From Talinum fruticosum (taxonomy: Eukaryota; Streptophyta; Magnoliopsida; Caryophyllales; Talinaceae): a stretch of DNA of 64,000 nt. The notes under the pieces are model-generated. The model was not told the DNA's origin and made no database searches. It was given only the letters and a program-made list of their open reading frames with translations. The position numbers and the translations under genes are program-made. The stretch spans positions 3,224,001-3,288,000 of the forward strand of contig JAITYX010000045.1 of assembly GCA_021018815.1 (NCBI GenBank), written 5' to 3'. Of the stretch, positions 11,304 to 22,909 are shown piece by piece (positions within the stretch are counted from its first letter, which is position 1; each line of letters begins with the position of its first letter).

Positions 11304-13394
11304 ATAGGAACCACGGGCCTCGGGCCCTAACCCCGACCACTGGGGTGGACCAAGCCAAGCTTCCCCACCGACCATGGCATAAGGGTTTATTAGAATGGAG
11401 ATAATTGGAAAATGATTTTGAATGTGAGGATTGGTGATCCGTAGCAATTCAAAGGCTTGTCTATATTAAGTAGTGATCGATTCATTGGATTTTACCAATG
11501 TCGAAGGTAGCTTGCTTACCAAGTCTTATTTAGAGCTCGGAATTTTACTAAACCAAGTTAAAGATAAGTTGAACTAAATGATTGGCGGTTTTATTAATTA
11601 TTTTATTTTATAAATTATTTTTGAAATTCTCGGGATATTATTTAGTAATTGAAGAATAAAAATTAGAGATTAGGCTTCTGCAGTGAGGCTTTAGGGCCAG
11701 GCTCGTATGGAGACACTAGTCCGGACCTAAGCATCAACCATCGACCACCCGAGTGTAGGCGGCAGCCTACACTCGGCAGTTAGGGCGCTCGCAATAGGCC
11801 ATGGCTGAGACAGTCAGCCTCGGCCTCCGGCTTAGCGAGCGGATCTACATCTCTTTTTTTTAACCTTGCAATCGAGAAAATAATCGAGATGCATTTTTAA
11901 CATATTTAAAGCAAAAAGAGGAGTCACCAATCGGCTTTTAGGAGTCAAAACTAACAAAAATAGAATAAAAAAATTTTCTCTTCCAATCTTAGTATAGGGA
12001 AACCAAGACGAAAAAGGCTAAAAGTTACTCCCTCAATCTCGGAACCGAGAATCGGATTCGAGGGCGAGGATACGAAACGTAAGAGAAACCCTTCCATTCC
12101 GGCCGCCCGAAGACGAGCATTACTAGTTAGAGTAGTATAATAAAAGAACGTGCTAAAATCAATCACTCAACATGCTAAACGAAATAAAAGCAACCAAAAC
12201 ATGAACAAAAACAATAAAAGCTAATAAAAAGAAAGCAAGTAAAGGAAAAGTAAAGCGAGACAAAAGAAAAGCGAGAAACTTTAAAAGTTACATCGAGCGG
12301 GGATGAAATAAAAAGCGATACAACTCTTTGATCCACAATACGGAAAGTGATATAAAAAAGCATAAATTAAATAACCGTTTGAATACCGAATGGTTGCCCT
12401 TAGGTTGTCCTACCTATCGATTTGGATCTCCGCACTAGATCTCTTAATGCGACGACGGCGAACTAAAGAGAAGGGTTCTTTTATGAGTTTTGAAAAAGTT
12501 GGTAAGGAGTAGGAAAGATCAGCTAAATGAATGCCCAGAGATCATAATAACTAAATATTCTTTACCACTTTGCAAAAATTCAAGTGGCGATGTGTAGAAA
12601 AGAAGAGTGTTTGAGGATGCTTTTTGACATAGTAACGTTAGAGAGAGGTTGTTTGTGGTTAGCTTTCAGTAGCATAACGCATAGGAATAAGCTATCCTAG
12701 AAATGAGAGCCAAGGCTCTCTATTTTTAGGGAGAGACCTAGGTAACAAATAACCTAGGCATGCTCTCGGCCAGACCATCCAAGGTCTGCTAAGAAAAACC
12801 GAGCTAGAAATCTCAAGATTAAATCGGATAAGAAAGGATAAAACTGGATAAATTACCTAGGGTTTTGTGCCTTAACGTGCTGCCAATGGAGTCTCCTGGC
12901 AAAAACACCGTGTTCCACTTAAAAGTCCGGGTAGGGGGCAGCGGTGATACGACGTCATTTTGAGGGGGAAGCTCCTAGTCTTTGGGCGAACTGTCTTAGA
13001 GCTTAAACGCACCACTTTGATACTAGTGATCATGAAATGCAGCGTCTAACGTGATCTTAGAGATCTTTAGCTCCGTGTCCGATTGGACAAATGTGAGATA
13101 CAGAATTCCGAGCTTAGAATTTCCTAGTACGCTACACTCGGACTGCGTTGTCTCTCGAAGGCTTGGCTTGCTCTTGGATTGTCCAAAAGAAAAGGGGATT
13201 TTTGGATCAACCCAAAGCAAAAGGCTATTTATGTGGTAATGGGGGTTCTTTGTGGTTTACTTGTCTCCGTCGCACCAATCAAACACGATGACGTGATCCA
13301 AATCCTCAAACAAGACTCGAGATTTCATCACCGGGCCAATTATAAATATACGGAATTAAAACAGGTAAGGGACGACACTTTTTAGGTGTCTATA
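11304..13394 (-). repeat. 5' LTR of the minus-strand gypsy element
   Basis: The LTR reads on the minus strand from TATAGACACCTAAAAAGTG (13394; compare TGTAGACATCTAAAAAGTG at 29949) to GGTTCCTATA at 11304. The terminal TG has become TA. Its middle part (12380-12440) aligns in reverse with 30900-30950 of the plus-strand LTR. Minus-strand frames at 11951-12363 are poly-aromatic by-products of T-rich LTR sequence, not genes. Length is about 2.1 kb. Confidence 0.7.
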
Positions 13395-13547
13395 AGACCC
13401 TACAAGCAGTCAAGGTTCGGACACCTCCATGGAGCTTCGGGCCTAACATCGGTCAAGGTTCAAACACCCTGACCAAGTCTTAGAACCAACAAGTAGTCAA
13501 GGTTCGGACAACCCCATCGAAGCCAGGACCAACAACGATCAAGGTTC
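13395..13547 (+). repeat. GTCAAGGTTCGGACA minisatellite, short array
   Basis: Three to four units of about 45 bases carry GTCAAGGTTCGGACACC followed by CGAAGC/GAGCTTCGGGCC and AAC. It is the same minisatellite that fills 28701-29400 ahead of the 29949 LTR. It directly abuts an LTR lacking its 5' part, so this is a rearranged junction. Confidence 0.7.
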
Positions 13548-14466
13548 GAAATGTAATTGCATTTAAATTCCTACCCGCCCGATGTATTCTCTTTAGTTTC
13601 TCGCTTTTCCTTTTCTTTTCGCTTTTACTTTCTTTATTGCTTTTTGTTTCTTTCGTTACCACTTTTATTATTATGTTCTGATTACTTTAATTTGCATATC
13701 GCATATTATGTGCTTTTATTTGATATATTATTTTAATTCACTACTCAAACTAGTATTGGCCACCGTTTGACGAGCTGAATGGATGGGTTTATCCCTACAT
13801 TTCGTACCCTCACCCCTGAATCCTATTCTCGGTTCCATGACCGATGGAGTCATTTTTTAATCTTTTTCAGTCTTAGTTTTCTCGTACTAATATTGGAAGA
13901 GTAAATTTTGCTTTTGTTTTTGTTAGTTTTTCTTCAAAAAACTAATTGGCAACTTCCTTCCATTTATTTCTTGTAGATCTATCTCCCGACTATTATCCGA
14001 CTAAATAAAAGAAAAACAGGTTCTAGATCAACCAAGCTATGCCGGAGGCCGAGGTTGACTGTCTCGGCTTTGGTCCGTGGCTGCCGTAGGCCACCATCGG
14101 GTGCAGCTGCTGCCTGCAACGATTTGTCTATAGGCGGGGCTCGAATCCAAACTAGTGTTTTCACACCAGCTTGGCCTTGGAGCCTCACAACGAAACAGAA
14201 ACTCTAATCTTATTTATCATTCAGTTAGGAAATAATATCCCGGGATTTTTGAAAATAATTTCTAAAATAAAATGGTTAATAAAATTATCATTCAAAATTT
14301 CATCGAATTCCTTTTAAATCATATTTAATAAAATTCAAAAATCTTAATGAAAGGTTCATCCTCGCATTTCAAAACCATCTTCAAAACCTTAAGTCATTCT
14401 TTAAAATTTCTAAACCCACCAATTCGTGGGGAAGCTCGGTCAGCCCCACTAGTCGTGGTTCCTACA
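13548..14466 (+). repeat. gypsy LTR, 5'-truncated
   Basis: From TGTAATTGCATTTAAATTCC onward this matches the 3' part of the LTR at 29949-33121 (the CGCCCGATGTA motif, the TCGCTTTTC runs and the TTTCGTACC block), and it ends in GGTTCCTACA at 14466 just before a PBS. The promoter half of the LTR is missing and has been replaced by minisatellite. It faces the minus-strand LTR head to head. Confidence 0.7.
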
Positions 14467-14468
14467 GG

Positions 14469-14485
14469 TGGCAACTCCGCTGGGA
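14469..14485 (+). other. Primer binding site of the plus-strand gypsy element
   Basis: TGGCAACTCCGCTGGGA follows the LTR end by two bases. It matches the minus-strand PBS at 11284-11301 apart from transitions and one missing G. Confidence 0.6.
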
Positions 14486-15039
14486 TAAATCATTTATTTA
14501 GAGGGCGAAACTTAAAAATTTGAGTAGTAAGTTTTAACAATGTACTTGTATTAGGCATCCCGCATTTTAGCAACCTTTGAACATAGTTTATTAATGTTGA
14601 TTGGACCATTAGGCTTTTACCCCTTGTTAAACACTTCGGTAAGAGGCTCTTCATCGCATCGCGAGCGGGCCCAACTAGGCTTGATTGCCAATGGGGGCGG
14701 TACCTCTTCCTCACAAAGCACGTGCTCTTGGTTTACCGAGAGGCACTGGAGGATTCTAATATTTTTTTCTTGTCATGCCCCACACGTAAGACTAAAGCCT
14801 TGGATTATGAGTCACCATGTATCCTACCTAGTCTTAACCCTCTTTTAATAATATATCTTTTTGACTATTAGGTGGCACCTTGTCTTCATTTGCATGCTTG
14901 GATAAGTGTGATTGTTTTAGATTTAATCTTCTACCCGTGAGCCTTCAGGGATAGGTGAGGAGCGCTGAATAATCCTTTGCATGGGTGCAAAATAAAAAAT
15001 AAAATAATAAACATTTCGAGTCGGTTCAATTTGTGCATT

Positions 15040-15790
15040 TTAGCCAAAATCCAAAGTTACTTTCCATTCTTAGGTTGGTCTAATAATAACATTTTTTCAT
15101 ATAACCAAAGTAAAATCATCTCAAAGTAGGTGAGTCCAATCTTGTATTTCATTTTGCATTAGCCAAATTCAAATTTCATCTCAAATAGGTGAGTCCATTC
15201 TTTCATTAGCCAAAAATGAATTTCATCTCAAAGTAGGTGAGTGAGTCCAATCTTACATTTCATTTTGCTTGTAGCCAAAAATAAAATTCATCTCAAATTA
15301 GGTGAGTCCAATCTTGTTTTCCAATTTGCATTATCAAAAAAAAATTTATCTCAATTCAGGTATTCATTCATTTTAATTTTGTATTAGCCAAAAGTCAAAT
15401 TCATCTCCAATTAGATGAGTCCATTTTGCATTAGCCAAACGTAAATTTCATCTCAAATAGGTGAGTTCATTTTTGCATTAGTCAAAAGTAAATTTCATCT
15501 CAAATAGGTGAGTTCATTTTTTGAATTATCCAAATTTCAAAATCATCTCAATATAGGTGAGTCCATTCATTTTATTCTTTCCTTAGCCAAAAATAAACCC
15601 ATCCCAATTAAGGTGTCTATTTATTTTATTCATGCATTAGCCAAACTTAAATTCATCTCACTTAGGTGAACTCTTTTGTGCGTTAGCCAAATTAAAATTC
15701 ATCTTTTGTTAGGAGAGTATTTGTTTGCATTTAACCAAATCAAATTTATCTCAATCTAAGAAACGCCATTTGCATCATTGCATTTCACTC
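15040..15790 (+). repeat. Tandem leader repeats of the plus-strand gypsy element
   Basis: About twelve units of roughly 50-65 bases carry TTAGCCAAA, AATTTCATCTCAAA and TAGGTGAGTCCA. The array mirrors 10200-10620 but is longer. It lies between the PBS and gag, where no ORF is conserved. Confidence 0.8.
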
Positions 15791-15879
15791 GTAGTCAATT
15801 GCATTCTTTATGTGAATCCAAATAAAAAAGCATATCATTTTCTTTTCTCTTAGGATCGGTCGTTCCTCGAGTCAACCAA

Positions 15880-16860
15880 TTAAGCCCCGTCTCTGCTGAA
15901 ATCTTCCACGAGCCAATCCTCGGCACCAACTCTTTTGGGACGCAAGATAGGGAATCCAACTCAAATCGGGAATCCTAGCACGAAACAACTAGGAAATAAG
16001 AAGTTTGTTTCAACACTAGTACGGTTGACACCGATACGTACCACACTAGTACATCCCACACCTTTACTTGCGACACCGATGACGTCGCCCGCGAATAGTG
16101 TGCAACCCTCCTCAAAAATGGCCAGCGGGCCAAAGAAAACTCCTATCATAACCTTGTTCAAGGAGTCTGCTGAAAATTGGAAGCTAAGATTAAGGCCCAA
16201 GATAAGAAGATTGAGTCAATAACGTAAACCCTCGGTCTTATACTTAAAAAATTAGGAACAAAATCAAAAGAAGGAGAATCCCACCCTAAACCTCACCCTA
16301 GGCCTCGGTCCGATTCATGAATAGATCTGATAGAGAAGATGTTACGAGAGTCTTCAATGTTCATTAACTACTATCCGGCCTAGGGACTCACTTCAATCCC
16401 TAAAAGGAAACTACTCCCAAAATTCATCATGCCCGACATCAAGTTCTACGGGATCGAAAACCCTCATTATCATGTGAGGAACTTTATAGGAGCAATGCCT
16501 TTAAAGAGTGTATTGGAGGACACATACCATGTCATCTTCCCATGGACGTTTGACACGGACGTCCCGAAGTGGTACAACGCCATCGACCCACACAAGGTCA
16601 CAAACTAGAAACATTTTTACCGGGAGTTCTTACATCAATAGTCCTACAATATCGATTTACTCACTCGGAGAGCAAAAGTCGACCACATGACCGATCGACC
16701 ATCCGAACGGATCGAGTTAGAATCATCATCAAGAACCTAAAGCCCACATATCATCAGCACCTAATGTTCTTGCTTATCATGTTCTTCAAAACACTCGGAG
16801 ATGTCGACATGCTTATAAAAGTAGACCAGCCATCCACAACCGGCTAAAAGATCATCCAGG
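15880..16860 (+). pseudogene. gypsy gag remnant
   Basis: A decayed gag-like gene. The N-terminal part is a low-complexity threonine/proline-rich stretch (15935-16222), followed by the core PDIKFYGIENPHYHVRNFI, LEDTYHVIFPWTFD and PKWYNAIDPHK at about 16430-16610. An in-frame stop follows directly and later pieces shift frame (VDHMTDRPSERIELE). It corresponds to the minus-strand gag at 8503-8981. No protease, RT or integrase follows. Confidence 0.65.
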
Positions 16861-16939
16861 TGACCCCACCACTCATCAAGGATGCTAATAAAGCTTGCTT
16901 TTTCCCTTTTCCATATCCATTGTATGTTTATTTCCTTTT

Positions 16940-18030
16940 CTCGTCTTCCAAAAATAAAAATAAAAAAAACCCAAATCGAGTATTCCTTTTTGAACTACAA
17001 AGGCCTTATTTCCGCCATAGCGGATACATAGGAAGCCCATGAGGTCCGGCCCTCATCCTAATCTTGATCCTAATTTCCAATTTCCCAAATTCAAAGCCAC
17101 TTTGACATACTCGGAGGAGTGGGAATATCAATCAGGAAGCATGCCATTCTGACTCGGCGCTAAACCGTCAAATCTATAGTTCACGATCCGTTAGCGAGCA
17201 ATACATCGCAGTTCGAGCAACCTACCCTTCTTTAGACTTTACTTTAGGGAGTGGGGGCTAAAAGTGCAGTTTTTGTCCTTGTCTTTTTGAACTTTTTGCA
17301 TCATCTTAATAAAAGAATACATTTGTTTTTAGAATAGAGTCTTGCATTCATCTACTTTACATGAGTCAAACTCCTAAAAACATAAAAATTAGATAACAAA
17401 GCACTCTACAAGGAATTATTCAATCAAGCGTCAAGCATCAAATCAACATCAAGAAGGTCACATTCCTTTTTAAGATCCGTCCTAGGTCTATTTTTTTCCT
17501 ATTTTCCAATAAAAATCAAATTAGTATTCCTTTTTTAACTACAAAGGCCTGATTTTTGCTATAACGGATACGTACGAAGCTCATGAGGTCCGACCCCAAA
17601 CCAAATCTTGTTCCCATTTCCTATTTCAAAATTCAAAGCTACTTTGCCATACTCGAGAGGTGAAGAAATCAATCACGAAAAGGCAACGAATCATCAAGAA
17701 GCATGCCATTCTGATTTAGCACCAAATGTCAAGTTTACAGCTTACCGCCAACAAGTAGTACATCGCAGTTCGAGTGGCCTATTTTTCTTTAGGCTCTACT
17801 TTGGGGAATGGGGGCTAAAAGCGAGATTTTTGTCTTTGTCTTTTTTGAATTTTTTGCATCATCTTAATAAAAGAATGCATTTATTCTTAGAATAGAGTCT
17901 TGCATTCATCTCCTTTGCATGAGTCAAACTCATAAAAATAAAAAATTAAGGACAAAGCACCCTACAAGGAATTAATCAATCAAGCACTATCCATCAAGTC
18001 GAGCATCAAGAAGGTCACCAACATTGCCAC
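16940..18030 (+). repeat. Tandemly duplicated gypsy 3' untranslated segment
   Basis: Two diverged copies of about 550 bases, roughly 16940-17490 and 17495-18030. Both contain TATTCCTTTTT then ACTACAAAGGCC (offset 544), GCATCATCTTAATAAAAG (offset 558) and ACAAAGCAC then CTACAAGGAATTA (offset about 556). These blocks resemble sequence that follows coding regions in plant gypsy elements. The 95-residue frame at 17608-17895 is not a supported gene. Confidence 0.7.
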
Positions 18031-18303
18031 CATGAAAGAAATTCAACCAAGAATATCGAAACTCACTAACTCTCCAACATTCGAGAAGAGCTAGACACAA
18101 GCACCCAAGAAGAACGTGGGAGCTCATGATCGAAATGGTAGTACAACAACTCCAAGAATACTCATGGGAAGACAAAAATTGTCTACCTTACAAAAGAGCT
18201 ATTAGCATACAAACTAAAAGCTCAAAGTTAGAATAGGGCACATAACCTTATTAAACTTCAAATTCTCAAGTAAGTCAAGTTCATCCGTCTCTATTCGACA
18301 AAA
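18031..18303 (+). other. Left flank of the copia insertion
   Basis: No recognisable gene. It appears to be gypsy 3' untranslated sequence continuing from the duplicated segment. The matching right flank resumes at 28701 with the gypsy minisatellite. Confidence 0.5.
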
Positions 18304-18308
18304 TCGAT
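18304..18308 (+). repeat. Target-site duplication, left (TCGAT)
   Basis: TCGAT directly precedes the 5' LTR; CCGAT directly follows the 3' LTR at 28696-28700. A 5-bp duplication is standard for copia integrase. The one difference is a C/T transition. Confidence 0.7.
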
Positions 18309-18482
18309 TGAAGACTCGGACATCTGCTCAACACATTTCGAGTTGTATCGAAGGAATCGGTATAAGAATCTCTTAAGTATAGAGTTCGATTCCAAGGCAT
18401 TCTCTTCATTATTAGAAACTTTTCTGAGTGATATAGTATATTTTCTAAGTGACATAGCATTTACTTCATGTATTCCTGCTTG

Positions 18483-18657
18483 TGAAGACTTAGACACTTC
18501 TCAACGCATTTACGAGTTGCATTAAATGAATCAGGTATAACCATCTCATACTTATAGAGTTTTGATTCCAAGGCATTCTCCGTATCTCGAAACTTCTTTG
18601 AGTAAAATAGTATCTTTTCTAAGTGATACGAGCTTTTACTTCTTATATTTCTTGCTT
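18483..18657 (+). repeat. Second copy of the LTR start block
   Basis: The copy has the same order of words as 18309-18482 (CGAGTTG, GATTCCAAGGCATTCTC, GAAACTT, TTTCTAAGTGA, TTTACTTC) but with many substitutions. The 3' LTR has only one such block, closest to the first copy. Confidence 0.75.
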
Positions 18658-19394
18658 ATCCGTAAGTGACTCAAAAGCTGGTTCTCTGTTCCGAGTCCCT
18701 CATCACTCAGATTTATCGCAGATTGAATAGACTAGTATTTCGTCTTTTCTCACTCGGAATCGACTTACGGTTATAAGCTCTATTATGTTACAGTCAGTAC
18801 TTTTAGTATGATTATTACTTAGTCTATATCAAGTTTTTTTCACTCGATATTGTTTACGGAACTTGATCCTTCACTTAGACTAAATCGGATGGAATTCGAG
18901 TATCATTGATATTGGACTCAGAAAATTCCATTCCTCTTCGACTCATATAATTAGCTGTTTAATTATCATAATTATTTTATTATCTCGTGTCTAACCTTGG
19001 ACCAAAGTATGTTATACTTTGAGAACCAAAGTTGATTTACTTTTGTAGGTTATTCAATCGAGGATACACTTTTCAAACTACAAAAGTAACCGAGCTTCGA
19101 ACGTCAAATCACCAGCGAGACATGGCTTTTCACCTTCTCTCCTCCAGTCCCGGAAGATTGTGTCGGGGCTGTCTGTTTCCAAATCTGGAAAACTGGAACG
19201 CTAAGCTTAACGGTGGTTTCCACCTTATCTTTTAAGACACCGCCAATGGTTTTGGGACTTCCAAGAGAGTTAAACCATTGTCCAACGTTCACATTACAAC
19301 CGATACTTTCGAGTGACTCAGAAAGCTTCTATCAACGGTCACGAGAGGACTCTCGGTCGGTAGATGAAGATAACGGCTACTCTGCCCGGTCATC

Positions 19395-19403
19395 TATAAA
19401 TAG
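19395..19403 (+). promoter_or_regulatory. 5' LTR TATA box
   Basis: TATAAATAG lies about 660 bases before the LTR end, in a conserved block (ATCTATAAATAGAAGCCA) shared with the 3' LTR and with the minus-strand element. It is the probable core promoter for the genomic RNA. Confidence 0.65.
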
Positions 19404-20065
19404 AAGCCACTTCACAAGACTTGAAGATTGCCGAACATATTGTTAATACACATACTTGCTCAAAGTCTTTGTATTCATTCTCAATCTTCTACTTACAACT
19501 CCTATTCTGTAATTCATTACCTTTTGACTTGTAAGGTCTTGTACTCGATTACAAACTCTTTCTTACATTCTTTGTAAGGTCCCTTGACTAAGCTGTAAGG
19601 GTTAACTCAGCTTAGTTGTCCCTAGCTGTAAGGGTTATCTCAGCTAGGAAGTACTAGATCGAGATAAGGGAATTTCGAGTCTAGGAAAACTTGTATAGAG
19701 TTGTCTAAGGGAGCAACTCGGGTTCGATCAGTTCACGGTATTTTGTGGACTCAAAATAGTGGATTTGACTTCGTGTCTGGATTGACACGGTCCGTGGTTT
19801 TCTGCCCTAGGAGGGTTTCCATGTAAATTTCTAAGTGTTATCTTTACGAGTTCATTCTAGACTCGAGACAGTCATATTACTCTGCTTGACTTGCTTGTTT
19901 ATTCGTGATAGCATTTACGAGTCCAAGCTTTTCGACCTGTTGTTTGACTCGGAACCTGTCTCTGTCTCTTCGTTAACAAAAGAGCTAACGTTTCCACGAA
20001 AAACTTCTATCACCCTATTCACCCCCTTTAGAGTGACTCGGACTCTCCCAGAGCAAACCTTCAAT

Positions 20066-20078
20066 TGGTATTAGAGCC
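20066..20078 (+). other. Primer binding site (initiator Met tRNA type)
   Basis: TGGTATTAGAGCC follows the 5' LTR by two bases and matches the copia consensus for initiator methionine tRNA with one transition. Confidence 0.85.
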
Positions 20079-20123
20079 TAGCCTTTCGGAAAGGATCTAA
20101 CAATCCAAAGGTCTAAAGATCAA

Positions 20124-21250
20124 ATGGCTCGGAACACCGGAGAGTTCGACGAAGGAAGATCTTCCAACAGGCCACCAAAATTCAAAGGATCAAACTTTGG
20201 GCACTTGGAAGAAGCTTATGGAATGTTTCCTCATGGATCATGATGAAGATGTATGGGAAATCATACAACAAGGAAACTACATTCTAATGAAGACAGAGGA
20301 ATTCAGAATCATTCCAAAGACAAAAGCCGAATTCACTCCGGAGAAGCGGAGAAGTTCAGGAAGAACTTCAAGGCAATGAACATTCTGATGTGCGCCATTA
20401 GCTCGGAAGAATACAACCGAGTGTCTACCTGTGATTCAGCAAAGAAGTGTGGGACACTCTTGTCAACACTTACGAAGGAACAAGCCGGGTCGGACAAGCA
20501 AAGATAAGTCAATATCTTCACAAATATGAGCTCTTCAAGATGGAGCCGGAAGAGAACATCACTCGGATGTTCATTCGATTCATCGAGATTACCAACAATC
20601 TCAAATCACTCGGGTAAGAAGATCTCCCACTAGGAAATGTACGAGAAAGATACTCGAAGTCTACCCAAAAAAGATGGGGTCCCAAAGTGACTGCCATAGA
20701 GGAGGCTCGGAACCTCTCACTCTTAAAGCCAAACGAGCTCATCGGAAAGCTTCTAACACACGAAATCCATCTAGAAGAAGAGGATGCTGAGGGCGGTTCC
20801 AAAAAGAACATAGCACTAAAAGCCTCGGAATCTAAAGAAGCAAATCGAGCTCCTCGACTCGAAGATGATCCCATGGCAGTTATTGCAAGAGGCTTCAAGA
20901 GAATAATGAAGCACAAAAGATGGGATAAACGACCAAAGGAAGAATTCTATAAGAAAGACAAGAGGGACGAGAAAAGGTAAGTATTCCTCACCCTCAAAGT
21001 TATCTTTATCTAAGAATTCCGGATGTTTGGAGTGTGGCGAGCAAAGACCACATAGTCAAGAACTGTCCGAAGAGGAAAAGGGAAAGAAAGAAGAAGATGG
21101 CCATGATGGCAACATGGAGCGATGAGGACTCATCGGAAGATGACGAGGACTCGGATGACTCGAAGTGTCCGATGGCAATCTCGACTCGAAGCTGAAAGAG
21201 AGTCGGACTCGAGACTTAGACAATGAGGAAACTAATCCTCAATAGGTCAC
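20124..21250 (+). pseudogene. copia gag (frameshifted)
   Basis: The ATG at 20124 opens MARNTGEFDEGRSSNRPPKF and then shifts frame near 20190. Further pieces give the gag core (FRKNFKAMNILMCAIS, VSTCDSAK; 20350-20500), a KYELFKMEPEENITRMF segment, a region encoding LTHEIHLEEEDAEGGSKK (20687-20980), and a CCHC zinc knuckle near 21020-21065 whose frame is broken by one extra base (GGCGAGCAAAG where the minus-strand copy has GGCAGCAAAG). An acidic Asp/Ser-rich tail follows. The product would coat element RNA in cytoplasmic particles. At least four frameshifts separate the pieces. Confidence 0.85.
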
Positions 21251-21254
21251 TCGA

Positions 21255-22527
21255 AAAGATCAAAAGGACATTGGTACCTGGACAGTGGATGTTCACGACA
21301 CATGTCGGGTGACCAAGGACTCTTTTCCGAGCTAGAATCATACAAAGGAGGAAAAGTGACTTTTGGAGATGACAGCAAAGGCAAGATAGTGGGTATTGGC
21401 ATGATTGGAAATGGAACCAATATGGTGAGCCCAGTCTACCTTATCAAAGGGCTAAAATACAATCGCTTAGCATCTCCCGACTATGTAACAAAGGTCGGGA
21501 GGTAAGATTCACTCAATCTAAGTGCTACATCTCGGATGAGACCACCAAAGAGGTAAAGCTCTCAAGTAAGAGATCCGGTAACACTTATATCATTCCTCTT
21601 TCGACCCACGCCGAACTTGTCATGCCTGAAAGCATCTCTCATTGATGAGTCTTGGCAATGGCATCGTAGATTAGGTCATATAAGCATGCATACTATTAAA
21701 AAGTTATCGGATCATGGCCTAGTCGGGGATTGCCAAGTTGTGCTTTCACTAAAGACAAAGTTTGTGAAGCATGTACAACGGGAAACAGGTCAGATCCTCA
21801 TTCAAGTTCCTCTAGACTGTTTTGACATCAAAGGTGCTTGAACTGCTACATATGGATCTATGTGGTGAAATTCCAGTGAAGAGCCTCGGGAGGTAAATCC
21901 TACATTCTTGTCATTATTGATGACTTTTCAAGATTTACCTGGGTGTGTTTTCTCAAGCATAAAAATGAAGCATTCAAGGAGTTTAGCAAACACTCGTAGA
22001 AAGATTCAAGTTGAGTCTCGGACTCAGATTCAAAAGATTCGAACCGACCATGGAAGGGAGTTCGACTACTCAAAATTCTCGAGTTTTGTGACAAACATGG
22101 AATCGCTCACAACTTCTCAGCACCCAAAACTCCTCAACAGAATGGAGTAGTAGAGAGAAAGAACAGAACCCTTGAAGAAATAGCAAGGACGATGATGATT
22201 GAGCACGACTTGCCTTACTATTTCTGGGCAAAGGCAATCAACATCGCGAACTATACACTAAATAGATGCCTCATCGGACCAATATTGAAGAAAACACCCT
22301 ACGAGCTCTACAAAGGGAAGAAGCCGAACATGTCATACTTTAAGCCCTTTGGTTGCAAGTGTTTTATTCACAATAATGGTAAGGATCACCTGACCAAGTT
22401 TGATGCTAGGTCGGATGAAGGTATTTTTCTGGGTTACTCTTCACATAGTAAAGCTTATCGTGTCTTTAACAAAAGAGCTAACAAAGTGGAAGAGAGCATC
22501 CACGTTATTTTTGATGAACTTGAATAG
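21255..22527 (+). pseudogene. copia protease and integrase (frameshifted)
   Basis: Protease: the catalytic D-S-G is intact at 21281-21289 within YLDSGCSRHMSG, followed by KGGKVTFGDDSKGKIVGIG. GAG-pre-integrase: SWQWHRRLGHISMHTIKK at about 21650. Integrase core: LHMDLCGEIPVKS (catalytic Asp), DDFSRFTWV (second Asp region) and PQQNGVVERKN (catalytic Glu) at about 21840-22160, spread over two frames with a one-base slip at the CTCGGGAGG run near 21887. The C-terminal part is the uninterrupted 111-residue frame at 22192-22527 (HDLPYYFWAKAINIANYTLN to VIFDELE). Catalytic residues appear retained; frames do not. Confidence 0.85.
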
Positions 22528-22909
22528 GAAAAGCCCAGTGAGTCTTCATACTCGGATCTGAAGCTCAGTAGAGATGATGACAAAGCCGAGCCTACAAAGA
22601 CTCGGACTCAACCTCGCTCAAAATGAAGTCACTCGAACGAGGAAACTCGGAATGAGATAACTCAAGAGCTCACTCGGAACAAACAAGCCAATGAAGAAGA
22701 TCACTCTGAACAAGCTTCGAAGATCAAGCGGTTCAGCCCACAAATCTCGTGAATCGGAGAACTGGTAAAGCATTCAAGTTTACTTCTAGTCATCCACTAG
22801 AAAATATAATTTCGGATATCAACAGTGGGGTAAGAACTCGTTCCTCTCTACATAATCTATGTGCATTCACTGCATTCATTTCATTAAACGAACCCAAAAA
22901 TGCACTAGA

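Larger units (their letters stand above)
8503..13394 (-). mobile_element. Ty3/gypsy element, Tat-like, 5' half only
   Basis: Reading on the minus strand: a 5' LTR (11304-13394), a PBS, a long untranslated leader with two kinds of tandem repeat, then a gag remnant cut at 8503 by the copia insertion. The remainder is beyond the left edge of the window or lost. The same LTR family, leader repeats and gag occur on the plus strand at 13548-18308 and again in part at 28701-33121. No pol is visible in any copy here. The long repetitive leader and lack of pol fit a large non-autonomous derivative. The Tat/Ogre assignment rests on general structure and is tentative. Confidence 0.65.
18309..20063 (+). 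repeat. 5' LTR of the plus-strand copia element, with internal duplication
   Basis: The LTR starts TGAAGACTCGGACATC and ends AAACCTTCA. It is 1755 bases, about 154 longer than its 3' partner, because the first 174 bases (18309-18482) are followed by a diverged second copy starting TGAAGACTTAGAC (18483 to about 18657). The remainder aligns with 27270-28695. The short ORFs inside are not genes. Confidence 0.9.

Noticed and set aside
11951..12363. Two hydrophobic minus-strand ORFs that could suggest membrane proteins
   Set aside because: They are T-rich LTR sequence read in phenylalanine/serine codons; the related LTRs do not keep these frames.
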